The notes: a model not told the origin generated them from the sequence alone. 52,619 nt of DNA from Abiotrophia defectiva_A (GCA_963546405.1 CAUUNL010000003.1:1-52619); one strand, 5' to 3'. Shown: positions 41,870 through 51,282, numbered from the stretch's first letter. Numbers and translations are program-made.

Positions 41870-42895
41870 ATGAAGAAAGCTTTTGGATTAGCAGCTACAG
41901 CCTTGACAGTAGCAAGTTTGGTAGCACCTGTTGCCGTAAATGCGGCTGATTTTTCTGCAGTGATTGTCACAGACGTAGGTGGGGTAGACGACAAGTCCTT
42001 CAACCAAAGCGCCTGGGAAGGTCTTGAGCAATTCGGTAAAGAAAACAAGTTAGAAAAAGGGGTAGGTGGCTATGACTACCTACAATCCAATAGCGACTCT
42101 GACTATGTGACTAACCTTAACTCAGCAGTCCAAGCAAACTTCTCCTTAATCTTCGGGATTGGTTATAAATTAGAAGCTGCAGTCAAAGAAGCAGCCACTC
42201 AATACCCAGATAAGCACTTTGCTATTGTGGACTCTGTAGTTGACTTACCAAACGTTGCTTCCTTGACCTTCAAGGATAATGAAGCAGCCTTCTTAGCAGG
42301 GGTAGCCGCTGCTAAGACCACTAAGACCAAACAAGTTGGTTTTATCGGTGGGGTCGAAGGTTTCGTTATTGACCGTTTTGAAGCTGGTTTCGTTGAAGGC
42401 GTAAAAGCAGTTGATCCGTCTATCAAAGTTGAAGTTCAATACGCAGGTTCATTTGCTGATGCAGCTAAAGGGAAACAATTAGCTGCTGCTATGTACTCAG
42501 GTGGTGCGGATGTTATCTTCCACGCTTCTGGTGGTACCGGGAACGGTGTTTTCTCTGAAGCTAAGGATATCGTAACGAACGATCCTAAACGTGAAGTATA
42601 TGTTATCGGGGTTGACTTAGACCAAGATGCAGAAGGTCTAGTCACTGTAGATGGCAAAGAACGTCACTTAACCTTAGCTTCAACACTCAAAGGGGTAGGC
42701 TCTGCGGTTAAGAAGTTCGCACAAGAGACCAAAGAAGGTAAATTCAAATCTGGTAACACTATTTACGGCTTGAAAGACGGCGGGGTTGACTTAACGACTG
42801 CCCAATTATCACCTGAAGCTAAAAAAGCTGTTGAAGAATACAAAGCTAAAATCGTCAAAGGTGAAATCACTGTACCTGAAAAACCAAATCGTTAA
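41870..42895 (+). CDS. BMP-family ABC transporter nucleoside-binding protein
   Basis: Extracytoplasmic binding protein of the basic membrane protein family (NupN/BmpA type), which binds purine nucleosides. 341 residues. ADFSAVIVTDVGGVDDKSFNQSAWEGL, GFIGGVEGFVIDRFEAGFVEGV and the nucleoside-site IFHASGGTGNGVF are typical. The signal peptide ends AVNA-ADF, which looks like a signal peptidase I site; no lipobox Cys is present. A hairpin terminator follows, so higher levels of the binding protein than of the membrane parts are expected. RBS AAAGGAGATGTTTTA. Confidence 0.9.
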   Translation: MKKAFGLAATALTVASLVAPVAVNAADFSAVIVTDVGGVDDKSFNQSAWEGLEQFGKENKLEKGVGGYDYLQSNSDSDYVTNLNSAVQANFSLIFGIGYKLEAAVKEAATQYPDKHFAIVDSVVDLPNVASLTFKDNEAAFLAGVAAAKTTKTKQVGFIGGVEGFVIDRFEAGFVEGVKAVDPSIKVEVQYAGSFADAAKGKQLAAAMYSGGADVIFHASGGTGNGVFSEAKDIVTNDPKREVYVIGVDLDQDAEGLVTVDGKERHLTLASTLKGVGSAVKKFAQETKEGKFKSGNTIYGLKDGGVDLTTAQLSPEAKKAVEEYKAKIVKGEITVPEKPNR

Positions 42896-42911
42896 TAAAG
42901 GCTTAGGTACT

Positions 42912-42940
42912 AGGAGCTGGGGCAACCTGGCTCCTTTTTT
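42912..42940 (+). terminator. Hairpin between the binding protein and transporter genes
   Basis: AGGAGC (42912-42917) / GCTCCT (42930-42935) then T5. Probably a partial terminator inside the operon. Confidence 0.8.
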
Positions 42941-42996
42941 GAAAGTAAAATGCACTTATAAAATAAGCTAAGTATTAATTAAGAAGGAGAGATTCT

Positions 42997-44568
42997 ATGG
43001 AAACAGTGACGCATCCAGTGATTGAAATGCGTGGCATTTCCAAACAGTTTGGGACATTTTTTGCCAATAAAAATATTAACCTCGAGCTCAAGAAGGGCGA
43101 AATTCATGCCTTGCTTGGAGAGAACGGGGCGGGTAAATCCACTCTGATGAACATTTTGTCCGGTCTCTTACAACCGACTGATGGGCAGATTTATATGAAT
43201 GGCCAAGCGGTTAACATCACCAATCCAACGGTCGCTAATAACCTACATATCGGGATGGTTCACCAGCACTTTATGTTGGTAAATGACTTTACGGTCGTTG
43301 AGAATATCATGTTGGGGAATGAAATGGTTCAAGGCTTACGTTTGGACTATAAGAAGGCCAAGACTCATATTATGAACTTATCTAAGCAATATGGTTTAGC
43401 CATTGATCCAGATGCTAAGGTGGCCAATATCACGGTAGGGATGCAACAACGAGTAGAAATTCTCAAGACCCTCTATCGTGGTGCCGATATTCTGATTTTC
43501 GACGAACCAACGGCCGTTTTAACGCCACAAGAAATCGATGAACTCATGGTTACGCTCAAGTCCTTAGCAAGTGAGGGTAAGTCCATTATTATCATTACCC
43601 ATAAGTTAGCTGAAATTAAGCAGGTAGCCGACCGTTGTACCATTATACGGCGTGGGGAGTCCATTGATACGGTTGATGTAGCCACTACTTCTGCTAAGGA
43701 ATTAGCCGATATGATGGTAGGGCGTTCCGTCTCCTTCAAGACCGAGAAAAAGCCTGCTAGTCCTGGCCAGGTCTTTTTGAATGTGGAAGACCTAGTGGTT
43801 AAGGATGAACGGGGCATTGTTGCTACTAAGAACTTGAGTTTCCAAGTAAGACGTGGCGAAGTAGTGGGGATTGCCGGGATCGACGGGAACGGTCAGTCCG
43901 AGCTAATTCTAGCACTTGCGGGCCTCATTCCAATTGAATCAGGTAAGATTGAGTTAGATGGCCAAGATATCGTGGGGAAATCACCGCGTCAAATTACGGA
44001 GTTAGGCTTTGGTCATATTCCTGAAGACCGCCACAAATATGGCTTGGTTTTGCCTATGAAGGTTGAGGAAAACTTAGTGCTCAAATCCTACTATCATACG
44101 CCATACTCTGAAAAAGGCTTCTTACGTTTCCAAGCTATTGAGAAGAAGGCCAAGGCCTTGATTGAGCAGTATGATGTGCGGACTGTCTCTGAAAAAGTGC
44201 CAGTTAAGTCACTCTCGGGCGGGAACCAACAAAAGGCCATTATTGCCCGTGAGTTAAGCTTGAACCCTGATTTCCTGATTGCAGCTAACCCAACTCGGGG
44301 CTTAGACGTAGGGGCCATTGAATTTATCCATAAGGCCTTGATTGCTGAACGTGATGATCAGAAGGCTGTCCTCTTGATGAGTTTCGAATTAGACGAAATT
44401 CTCAATGTATCCGATCGCATTATTGTCATGCACGACGGCCATATCATGGCAGATATTCCGGCATCTGAAACCAATGAACAAGAAATCGGCTTGATGATGG
44501 CGGGGACCTCTTATGAAGAAGTATTAAGCCATCGTCAAACAGGAGGTGACGCTAATCATGAAGGATAA
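42997..44568 (+). CDS. Nucleoside ABC transporter ATP-binding protein (NupA/NupO type)
   Basis: Tandem-domain ATPase of the sugar/nucleoside importer class. 523 residues. First domain: Walker A GENGAGKSTL, signature-region NITVGMQQRVEIL, Walker B ILIFDEPTAVL. The second has a degenerate Walker A (GIDGNGQSEL) and LSGGNQQKAIIAREL with a Walker B-like DFLIAANPTRGLD, as usual in this class. AGAAGGAGAGATTCT precedes the ATG. Overlaps the next gene by 11 bases. Confidence 0.94.
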   Translation: METVTHPVIEMRGISKQFGTFFANKNINLELKKGEIHALLGENGAGKSTLMNILSGLLQPTDGQIYMNGQAVNITNPTVANNLHIGMVHQHFMLVNDFTVVENIMLGNEMVQGLRLDYKKAKTHIMNLSKQYGLAIDPDAKVANITVGMQQRVEILKTLYRGADILIFDEPTAVLTPQEIDELMVTLKSLASEGKSIIIITHKLAEIKQVADRCTIIRRGESIDTVDVATTSAKELADMMVGRSVSFKTEKKPASPGQVFLNVEDLVVKDERGIVATKNLSFQVRRGEVVGIAGIDGNGQSELILALAGLIPIESGKIELDGQDIVGKSPRQITELGFGHIPEDRHKYGLVLPMKVEENLVLKSYYHTPYSEKGFLRFQAIEKKAKALIEQYDVRTVSEKVPVKSLSGGNQQKAIIARELSLNPDFLIAANPTRGLDVGAIEFIHKALIAERDDQKAVLLMSFELDEILNVSDRIIVMHDGHIMADIPASETNEQEIGLMMAGTSYEEVLSHRQTGGDANHEG

Positions 44569-45625
44569 ACTACGTGCCGTTTTTGTTCCTATTGCATCTG
44601 TTGTGATTGGGATTATCGTGGGAGCCTTGATTATGTGGCTCTTCCGTTATGATGCGGTTAAAGGTTATGAGGCCCTCTTCAATGGGGCATTTGGTAAACC
44701 ATTCAATATTGGTCAGACTCTACGGGCTGCAACTCCACTTATGTTAACAGGTTTAGGCTTTGCAGTGGCCTATACGGCTGGTTTCTTCAATATCGGCTTG
44801 GCTGGTCAAGCCCTCTGTGGTTGGTTAGTCTCCGTTTGGGTGGGGCTGACTTTAGGTGATTTACCATCCTTCATCGTCTTACCAATTGCCATTGTGGCTG
44901 GGATGGTAGCAGGTGCCCTCTGGGCAGCTATCGCGGGCTTCCTTAAGGCTTACTTTGATACCAGTGAAGTCATTGTGACCATCATGCTCAACTATACGGC
45001 GATTTATTTATCAGACTATCTCTTGCGTAATGTCATTACCAACCGTTTGGATGCAACGCCTATCTTGAAAGACAATGCTACCTTAAAAATGCAGTGGTTG
45101 TCAGACTTGACCAATGGGTCTACCTTACATGCTGGTATTTTCATTGCAGTCTTAATGATTCTAGTCGTTCATATTTTAATGACGCGTACGACCCTGGGTT
45201 TTGAACTCAAAGCCGTAGGGATGAACAAGTTTGCCTCAGCCTATGCGGGCATGAACGCCAAACGCAATATTATCCTATCTATGGTGCTATCTGGTGCTCT
45301 TGCAGGTCTAGGTGGTGTCATGAACGGGCTAGGTGAGTTCCGTAACATCTTCTTGATGAACGGTAAAGCACCAGATATTGGCTTTGATGGTATGGCCGTT
45401 GCCCTTTTAGGGATGAACAATCCAATCGGAATTTTCTTCTCAAGTATTCTCTTTGGTGGTCTCAAGACCGGTGGGAACTTGATGCCTTTGGCTGCTAAGA
45501 TTCCGAGTGAAATCGTCAACGTCGTAATTGGCTGTATTATTTTCTTCGTCGGATGTAGCTATATCTTCCGCTTCATTATGGAGAAGGTTCGCAGCAATAA
45601 AGTCAGCAGCAAGGAGGGAGCATAA
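44558..45625 (+). CDS. Nucleoside ABC transporter permease 1 (NupB/NupP type)
   Basis: Membrane permease of the BMP-type importer, 355 residues, about eight to ten helices; GFNIG-type motif visible as AGFFNIGLAGQALCG, and AGMNAKRNIILSMVLSGALAGLGGVMNGLGE is conserved. ATG 44558 follows AGGAGGTGACGCTAATC; a GTG at 44546 is rejected as it would overlap the ribosome site. Its stop overlaps the ATG of the next permease. Confidence 0.94.
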   Translation: MKDKLRAVFVPIASVVIGIIVGALIMWLFRYDAVKGYEALFNGAFGKPFNIGQTLRAATPLMLTGLGFAVAYTAGFFNIGLAGQALCGWLVSVWVGLTLGDLPSFIVLPIAIVAGMVAGALWAAIAGFLKAYFDTSEVIVTIMLNYTAIYLSDYLLRNVITNRLDATPILKDNATLKMQWLSDLTNGSTLHAGIFIAVLMILVVHILMTRTTLGFELKAVGMNKFASAYAGMNAKRNIILSMVLSGALAGLGGVMNGLGEFRNIFLMNGKAPDIGFDGMAVALLGMNNPIGIFFSSILFGGLKTGGNLMPLAAKIPSEIVNVVIGCIIFFVGCSYIFRFIMEKVRSNKVSSKEGA

Positions 45626-46578
45626 TGCAAAACATACTCGCTTTAGTTGTATCCAATGCGCTCTTGTACGCAACACCGCTGATTTTTACTGCCCTTGGTG
45701 GCGTCTTCTCTGAGAGAAGTGGGATTGTTAACGTAGGTTTGGAAGGTATCATGGTTATTGGGGCCTTCTCATCGGTTGTTTTCAACTTGACCTTCGCAGG
45801 TCAGTTTGGCGACTTAACTCCATGGTTAGCGCTCCTGGTCGGTGGGCTTTGTGGCTTGCTCTTTGCCTTGATTCATGCGGTAGCGACCGTTAATTTGCGG
45901 GCTGACCACATTATTTCAGGGACCGTGCTCAACTTGATTGCACCATCTTTGGCCATTTTCTTAACCAAGGTCCTCTTCCAAGGTAAGGGTCAAACAGACT
46001 CAATCAAAACCAAGTTTGGTAAATTTGACTTCCCAGTCTTATCAGACATTCCAGTTATCGGGCCAATCTTCTTCGCCAAAACTTCTATCTTGGCTTACGT
46101 AGGGATTGTGCTAGCCTTTGTGGTCTGGTATCTAGTCTTCAAGACGCGTTTTGGTTTGCGCTTGCGGTCAGTCGGGGAGAACCCACAAGCTGCCGATACC
46201 TTGGGGATTAATGTCTACCTCATGCGCTATTCTGGCGTCTTGCTTTCTGGCTTACTAGGTGGGATTGGTGGGGCAGCCTACACCCACACTATTTCAGAAA
46301 ACTTCGCGGTATCAACCATTGCCGGTCAAGGTTTTATGGCCATGGCCGCTATGATCTTCGGTAAATGGAACCCAATTGGGGCCATGTTAGCAGCTATCTT
46401 CTTCGGTTTAGCTCAGTCATTGGCCGTTATCGGGGCGTCTATTCCAGTTATTAGGGATATCCCGTCAGTTTACTTGCAAATTGCACCTTATGTGATTACA
46501 ATTATTGTATTGATTGGTTTCGTTGGCCGCTCCAAGGCGCCAGAAGCCGTTGGGACAACCTATATCAAATCAAAATAA
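45625..46578 (+). CDS. Nucleoside ABC transporter permease 2 (NupC/NupQ type)
   Basis: Second permease, 317 residues, about eight helices. Family motifs FSERSGIVNVGLEGIMVIGAF and SGLLGGIGGAAYTHTIS. Starts on the stop codon of the preceding gene (TAATG), so the two are coupled. The four-gene set matches the guanosine/purine nucleoside importer of Bacillus (nupNOPQ) and lactococci. Confidence 0.94.
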   Translation: MQNILALVVSNALLYATPLIFTALGGVFSERSGIVNVGLEGIMVIGAFSSVVFNLTFAGQFGDLTPWLALLVGGLCGLLFALIHAVATVNLRADHIISGTVLNLIAPSLAIFLTKVLFQGKGQTDSIKTKFGKFDFPVLSDIPVIGPIFFAKTSILAYVGIVLAFVVWYLVFKTRFGLRLRSVGENPQAADTLGINVYLMRYSGVLLSGLLGGIGGAAYTHTISENFAVSTIAGQGFMAMAAMIFGKWNPIGAMLAAIFFGLAQSLAVIGASIPVIRDIPSVYLQIAPYVITIIVLIGFVGRSKAPEAVGTTYIKSK

Positions 46579-46589
46579 GAGGAGAAAGA

Positions 46590-46630
46590 CCCGTGTTGGC
46601 TCCATTCAGGGGCTAGCACGGGGCTTTTTT
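46590..46630 (+). terminator. Terminator of the nucleoside transporter operon
   Basis: CCCGTGTTGGCTCC (46590-46603) pairs with GGGGCTAGCACGGG (46609-46622) over 14 pairs with three G-U wobbles, then a C and T6. Confidence 0.9.
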
Positions 46631-46651
46631 CCTAATGAAGGAGAGAAAGCC

Positions 46652-47950
46652 ATGCAAGAATGGCAAGTTGGCATCCACTATCAGGCGGTTGCCACCACTA
46701 AATATAAAACCAACCAAGTCATTATAAAGGCTATCTTACCTTATCAAGCTGAGCGGGCGGCGGCCTGGTCCTTGCTGGCTCGTATGATGGAAGACGGGAG
46801 TGATCGTATTCCAAGTAAGGCGGCCTTGGAAGGCATTTTGGCCCAACTCTATGGTGCCTCTCTATCAGTAGGGGTCCAACGTAAGGGGCATTTTCTGGAA
46901 TTTGTTATGGCCAGCCAAAGTGTTCGGCCAAGCCTAGTCCAAATGCCTGACTTAATGCCAGCTTGGCTAGACTTAATGGGTCAGTTATTGTTTGAACAGG
47001 AGTCGCTAGCTCTAGCCACGCCTCAAGCTCAGGCTCGTTTTGAACGGGAGCAGGCCTTTCAGCTACAACGCATTAAGCGGATGAGCGATGATAAACGTCG
47101 CTTGGTGGTTCAAAAACTTTACCAGGAGCTTTACCGTGAGACTCCTGACAAGGCCTTGGCTAATCTAGGAGATGAGGCCAGAGTCCAAGCCCTGACCCTA
47201 GCTGACCTGGCTAAGGCTCATAGGGAAATTTGTCAGGAAGCCCAATTCTATCTCGTCAGCAATGGTGATTTAACCGATAGTGACTTGATTAAGTGGCTAG
47301 AGAGCTGGTCACTAAAGGGTCGCCAGGCTGACTGGGATTATGGTGATAACTATCTGGCCTTAGATAAGCCTTTGTCAACTGATAATCTAGGGCAATTGAT
47401 TGAGGAAAAGGTTCAGGGCCAGCAAGCTAATTTGGCTATGGCCTTTGCCTTTCCGCCGGCCAAGAGCCTTAAGGAACGTATTATACTTCAAGTGGCTAAT
47501 GGGATTTTTGGCTATCTGCCAGTCTCTCGCCTCTTTACAGAAATTCGGGAGAAGCAGAGTCTGGCCTATGCCATTCATTCTGGCCTAGATTTTCATCGCT
47601 CTTTTGCCTTAGTACGGGCGGGCATTAGTCCCGATAAGGTTGGGCATGTTTATGAGGAAGTCCAAGCTCAGTTGGCTGACTTAATGCTGAACTTGGAAGA
47701 AGGGGAGTACTTAGAGGAAGTGAAACTGACCCTCTTGAGTGCCGATGTACAGTCGCGAGACTATCAACATTTGGAGACTGATAAGATGATTGCCCAGGAT
47801 TTGTATCCTGACTTCGATTTGTCGACAGACTACTTTGAATCAGTGGTGAGAGCCCTCAAGGCGGAAGATGTCATTGCTTGCTTAGGCAAATGGCGTTTGG
47901 TGGGGGCCTATGCCCTAGTAGGAGGTCAAGATGAAAAAACACTATCATAA
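46652..47950 (+). CDS. ymfF: YmfF-like M16 family protein (non-catalytic subunit)
   Basis: M16 peptidase-fold protein associated by family with EF-P 5-aminopentanol modification loci. 432 residues. The HxxEH zinc motif is absent (RAAAWSLLARMMEDGS in its place), so it is probably the inactive partner of YmfH. REKQSLAYAIHSGLDFHRSFALVRAGI matches the R/Y substrate-loop region. ATG 46652 follows AAGGAGAGAAAGCC; the reading frame extends upstream through the terminator but that is not coding. Overlaps ymfH by 20 bases. The reductase gene ymfI is not in this window. Confidence 0.87.
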   Translation: MQEWQVGIHYQAVATTKYKTNQVIIKAILPYQAERAAAWSLLARMMEDGSDRIPSKAALEGILAQLYGASLSVGVQRKGHFLEFVMASQSVRPSLVQMPDLMPAWLDLMGQLLFEQESLALATPQAQARFEREQAFQLQRIKRMSDDKRRLVVQKLYQELYRETPDKALANLGDEARVQALTLADLAKAHREICQEAQFYLVSNGDLTDSDLIKWLESWSLKGRQADWDYGDNYLALDKPLSTDNLGQLIEEKVQGQQANLAMAFAFPPAKSLKERIILQVANGIFGYLPVSRLFTEIREKQSLAYAIHSGLDFHRSFALVRAGISPDKVGHVYEEVQAQLADLMLNLEEGEYLEEVKLTLLSADVQSRDYQHLETDKMIAQDLYPDFDLSTDYFESVVRALKAEDVIACLGKWRLVGAYALVGGQDEKTLS

Positions 47951-49223
47951 AGTTTTGGATGAAACCTTCTTCGAAAAGGTGCTGCCCAATGGTTTAACCG
48001 TTCGCTTGGTACCCAAGCCAGGCTATCATCGTAGCTACGGGATTTTAACCACTCACTATGGCTCGGTTGATCAAGTGGTGCGCCATAAGGAAACAGGGGA
48101 AGAGCGGACTATCCCTGCTGGTGCAGCCCATTTCTTGGAACACAAGATGTTTGAAGGGCAAGGAGGGCTAGATGCTTTTGCGCTCTTTATGAAGCAGGGG
48201 GCTATGGCCAATGCTTTCACCCACTACTTCCAGACTTCCTATCTATTCTCTGCTTCCTATTATATTGAACGCAATGTCGAAACCTTGCTTGATTTTGTGC
48301 AGACACCTTATTTCACACCAGAAGGCATTGAGAAGGAAAAGGGCATTATCACGCAAGAGCTCTATATGTATCAGGATGATCCTCTCGGGGTCTCCTATCA
48401 AGCTCTTAATCAGGCCCTTTATCCTGACCATCCCTTAGGAGTGGATATTTTAGGTACGGAAGAAAGTATTAAGGCTACCACTTATGAAGATTTACGCTTG
48501 GCTTACGATACCTTCTACCATCCAAGTAATATGAATTTGATTGTGGTTGGCAACTTCGATCCGCAAGCTTTGCTAGCTGTTATTGAGGCTAATCAAGCCC
48601 GCAAAACATTTGAGCCACCTCGCTATCAAAGAGTAGTAGAAGAGGTGACAGCTCCCGTTCTGCCTAAAACCAAGCTTGAGCGAGATATCAGCCAGCCAAT
48701 TATCGAGTTGGCCTGGCGCTTTGCCCCAGAGAATCTATCGGGCTTAGCATTGATTCGCCAACGTATTATAGGGGAAGTCTTCTTCGAATTACTAATGGGA
48801 CCTATGTCGTCAGCCTATGCTAGCTGGTACCAGCAACAGTGGGTAGATACCAATTTCTACCAGTCTTATCATTTAGACCACAAGATGCACCATTTGGCTA
48901 TTCATGCCCAGAGTCATCATACATCAGACTTGATTGCTGCAATCAAGGAGCTCTTGGCTAACTGGCAACATAACCCGGATTTGACTGAGGAGCAGTTGAA
49001 ACAAGTAGTGACAGGGCGCATTGGTGATTTCATACAGCACCTAAATTCCTTGGAGTTCATTGCTTATGAACTGATTGAAGCCGTGATGGATAGTTACGAA
49101 TTAGCTGATATCCTGACTTGCCTTCAGGAAATCAAACTATCAGACATCCAGGAATTTGGTCATCAAGTGCTCTCAGGAGCCTCAGAGGCAGTTGAGGTCC
49201 TAGTTAATCCCATAACTGAATAA
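47931..49223 (+). CDS. ymfH: YmfH-like M16 family zinc peptidase
   Basis: Predicted active partner of YmfF. 430 residues. Zinc motif HxxEH at H67-E70-H71 (AAHFLEHKMFEG), with the downstream Glu in EKEKGIITQELYMYQDD. Function in modification of EF-P is a family annotation; the direct substrate is unknown. Translationally coupled to ymfF; the order before rodZ-pgsA matches Bacillus. Confidence 0.9.
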   Translation: MKKHYHKVLDETFFEKVLPNGLTVRLVPKPGYHRSYGILTTHYGSVDQVVRHKETGEERTIPAGAAHFLEHKMFEGQGGLDAFALFMKQGAMANAFTHYFQTSYLFSASYYIERNVETLLDFVQTPYFTPEGIEKEKGIITQELYMYQDDPLGVSYQALNQALYPDHPLGVDILGTEESIKATTYEDLRLAYDTFYHPSNMNLIVVGNFDPQALLAVIEANQARKTFEPPRYQRVVEEVTAPVLPKTKLERDISQPIIELAWRFAPENLSGLALIRQRIIGEVFFELLMGPMSSAYASWYQQQWVDTNFYQSYHLDHKMHHLAIHAQSHHTSDLIAAIKELLANWQHNPDLTEEQLKQVVTGRIGDFIQHLNSLEFIAYELIEAVMDSYELADILTCLQEIKLSDIQEFGHQVLSGASEAVEVLVNPITE

Positions 49224-49227
49224 GCCG

Positions 49228-49268
49228 AGGGGCCAAGTCCTTAATGGGACTTGGCCCCTTGATTTTTT
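49228..49268 (+). terminator. Terminator of ymfF-ymfH
   Basis: AGGGGCCAAGTCC (49228-49240) / GGACTTGGCCCCT (49247-49259), then TGATTTTTTT. Confidence 0.95.
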
Positions 49269-49365
49269 TAGAAGAAGTTTTGAAACTTTAAGCGAAAATC
49301 ATTAACCCTCATGTCAGAATATGATATAATACTTTTTGAATGCAGAAAGAAAAGGATGAACGGCG

Positions 49366-50415
49366 ATGAGTGAATTAGGAACTAAATTGCGCGATGCCCG
49401 CATTGAAAAAGGATATACCTTAAATACTTTACAACAAATGACAAAAATTCAGAAAAAATACTTGGTGGCGATTGAGGAAGGACGCTTCGAAGAAATTCCT
49501 GGTAACTTCTATACTAGAGCTTTTGTTAAACAATATGCTGACATGGTTGGCCTAGATGGGGATAGCCTACTCTTAGATTATCATAATGAGTTAGAAGCGG
49601 TAGAACATGGCTTATCTCAATATGATGACCAAGAAGCAGAAGCGATGCCTAGCCGTTTGAACAGAAACCAAGCCCAGTCAGAACAATCGCTCTTAGACCG
49701 CTATGCTAAGCACTTGCCAGTTCTCATGCTAGCTGGGGTATTTGTCTTGGTTATGGCCTTTATTACCTGGACCATCTACTCCGTATCCCAACGTGAGCGC
49801 CAACAACAAGCCAATAGTTCTAGCGCGACAAGCTTGGTATCATCAGTAGAACCAAGTTCTGCTGCCCAACATGCAGCTAGCAGCAGTAGCGAGACTTCTT
49901 CCCAAGCGAAGATTGACGGCGCTGAATTCTTTGGCGATGTTCAAGCTAAGCGCGTATCTGGTGAAGGCGAAGAAACAACCTACGAACTCTATGCGCCGAT
50001 GAATAAATTTAAGTTCACAGTTAAAGGCAAGAATTATGTCTGGGTAGGTGTCTATGAGGATGAAGAAATCACTATGGATACAACGGTGACTGAAGGTGAA
50101 ACCTTAGAGATTAAAGTTAAAGGCCAAACCCGAAGAGTCCGCATTCGCCTAGGTTACCCTGAGGGTGGCGAGATTCAGGTGAATGGTAAGACTGTTAAAA
50201 TCGCTAACGACTATATCACGGATTCTATTGTCTTCCGTCTTCATGCAGATCAGCCGACAGGCTCAAGCACTAATGAAGCTAATCAAGGCGCTGAAAATCA
50301 ACAAGGCCAAGAGCAAGGCCAAAACCAAAATCAAGCCCATGGTCAAGGCTCTTATCAAGGTCCAGCCGTTCTGGATCCTAACCGCCAACAGAACAACGAT
50401 AACAATGGCCAATAA
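49366..50415 (+). CDS. rodZ: RodZ-like helix-turn-helix membrane protein
   Basis: Scaffold of the elongation machinery. 349 residues: N-terminal cytoplasmic HTH (LGTKLRDARIEKGYTLNTLQQMTKIQKKYLVAIEEG), one membrane helix (117-139), Ser-rich outer segment (about 151-176), DUF4115 beta domain (about 184-275) and a C-terminal Gln/Asn/Gly-rich tail. The tail resembles the linker of the LysM protein at 9797. Preceded by AAAAGGATGAACGGCG. Followed after 25 bases by pgsA, a conserved pair. Confidence 0.9.
   Translation: MSELGTKLRDARIEKGYTLNTLQQMTKIQKKYLVAIEEGRFEEIPGNFYTRAFVKQYADMVGLDGDSLLLDYHNELEAVEHGLSQYDDQEAEAMPSRLNRNQAQSEQSLLDRYAKHLPVLMLAGVFVLVMAFITWTIYSVSQRERQQQANSSSATSLVSSVEPSSAAQHAASSSSETSSQAKIDGAEFFGDVQAKRVSGEGEETTYELYAPMNKFKFTVKGKNYVWVGVYEDEEITMDTTVTEGETLEIKVKGQTRRVRIRLGYPEGGEIQVNGKTVKIANDYITDSIVFRLHADQPTGSSTNEANQGAENQQGQEQGQNQNQAHGQGSYQGPAVLDPNRQQNNDNNGQ
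50260..50412 (+). repeat. QG/NQ-rich low-complexity coding tract of rodZ
   Basis: Repeated CAAGGCCAA / CAAAACCAA units similar to those at 10210-10332, coding for NQQGQEQGQNQNQ-like sequence. Confidence 0.6.
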
Positions 50416-50440
50416 GGTCTAGCCATCAGGGAGGATAGTC

Positions 50441-51022
50441 ATGAATATCGCCAATAAGTTAACACTCTTGCGGATGCTGATGATTCCGGTCTTTATCTTC
50501 TTGCTATTAAATCATTCGGCTGACCAAGTTGTGTGGTTAGGGACCGCCATTCCTGTCAATCAAGTTTGGGCCGCTGTGGTTTTTGCCTTAGCGAGCTTTA
50601 CGGACTTCCTTGATGGCTACTTGGCGCGCAAATACCAATTAGTGACCTCTTTTGGAGCTTTCTTCGATCCCATGGCTGATAAATTGCTAGTCATGGCTGC
50701 GCTGATTTTACTAGTCCAATTAGGCTCTGTACCGGGATGGGTGGTTTTCATCATTCTAGCCAGAGAATTGATGGTGACGGGCTTAAGAGTATTGATTGCC
50801 CAATCCAATGGTAAGGTGATGGCAGCCGCTATGCCGGGCAAAATTAAGACGACGACACAGATGCTAGCTATTATCTGCTTCTTATTGCAAGATATGGGGC
50901 GGTCAGTCTGGGGCTTGTCCCTGGCTAATCTCTTGCTTTATGTCTGTCTATTCTTCACCATTTACTCGGGTTTAGAATATTTTTATCATGCCCGCTTCGT
51001 CTTTTCTGACGGACTTAAATAA
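50441..51022 (+). CDS. pgsA: CDP-diacylglycerol-glycerol-3-phosphate 3-phosphatidyltransferase
   Basis: First committed step to phosphatidylglycerol. 193 residues with about five helices. The CDP-alcohol phosphatidyltransferase motif DG-x2-AR-x8-G-x3-D-x3-D is seen as DFLDGYLARKYQLVTSFGAFFDPMADK. CAGGGAGGATAGTC precedes the ATG. In Bacillus it is followed by cinA-recA, which are not found here. Confidence 0.96.
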   Translation: MNIANKLTLLRMLMIPVFIFLLLNHSADQVVWLGTAIPVNQVWAAVVFALASFTDFLDGYLARKYQLVTSFGAFFDPMADKLLVMAALILLVQLGSVPGWVVFIILARELMVTGLRVLIAQSNGKVMAAAMPGKIKTTTQMLAIICFLLQDMGRSVWGLSLANLLLYVCLFFTIYSGLEYFYHARFVFSDGLK

Positions 51023-51042
51023 GATAAAACACCAAAATTAAA

Positions 51043-51070
51043 AGTCTGAATCTATGGTTCGGGCTTTTTT
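51043..51070 (+). terminator. Intrinsic terminator of pgsA
   Basis: AGTCTGAA (51043-51050) / TTCGGGCT (51058-51065) with G-U pairs, then T5. Confidence 0.85.
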
Positions 51071-51118
51071 CTTTGCCTTTTGGGCCTGGAAATATAGGAC
51101 TTAGGGAAGCAAAAAAGA

Positions 51119-51166
51119 GAAGTGCACTATAATTGTACTCAATTAGTTTATTCGAAAGAGCACTTC
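51119..51166. repeat. Inverted repeat in the pgsA downstream gap
   Basis: GAAGTGC (51119-51125) and GCACTTC (51160-51166) separated by 34 bases containing TATAAT (51128-51133). No reading frame. May be a promoter region, an operator or a remnant of a mobile element end. Confidence 0.3.
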
Positions 51167-51220
51167 GCTAATTTTGGTTGATTACAACAAGCCTGTAACA
51201 TATTTGTTATCCGGCGCCCC

Positions 51221-51248
51221 TTGTAACTTACGGATACTTTGATACAAT
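51221..51248 (+). promoter_or_regulatory. Promoter of the 51283 gene
   Basis: TTGTAA (51221-51226), 16-base spacer, TG-A-TACAAT (hexamer 51243-51248). Confidence 0.65.
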
Positions 51249-51282
51249 AGGAATGAAGTAACTATCGAAAGGAAGGTGTCAT

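Noticed and set aside
46514..46651. N-terminal extension of ymfF
   Set aside because: It would run through the end of the permease gene and the strong terminator at 46590-46630. The ATG at 46652 has a good ribosome site.
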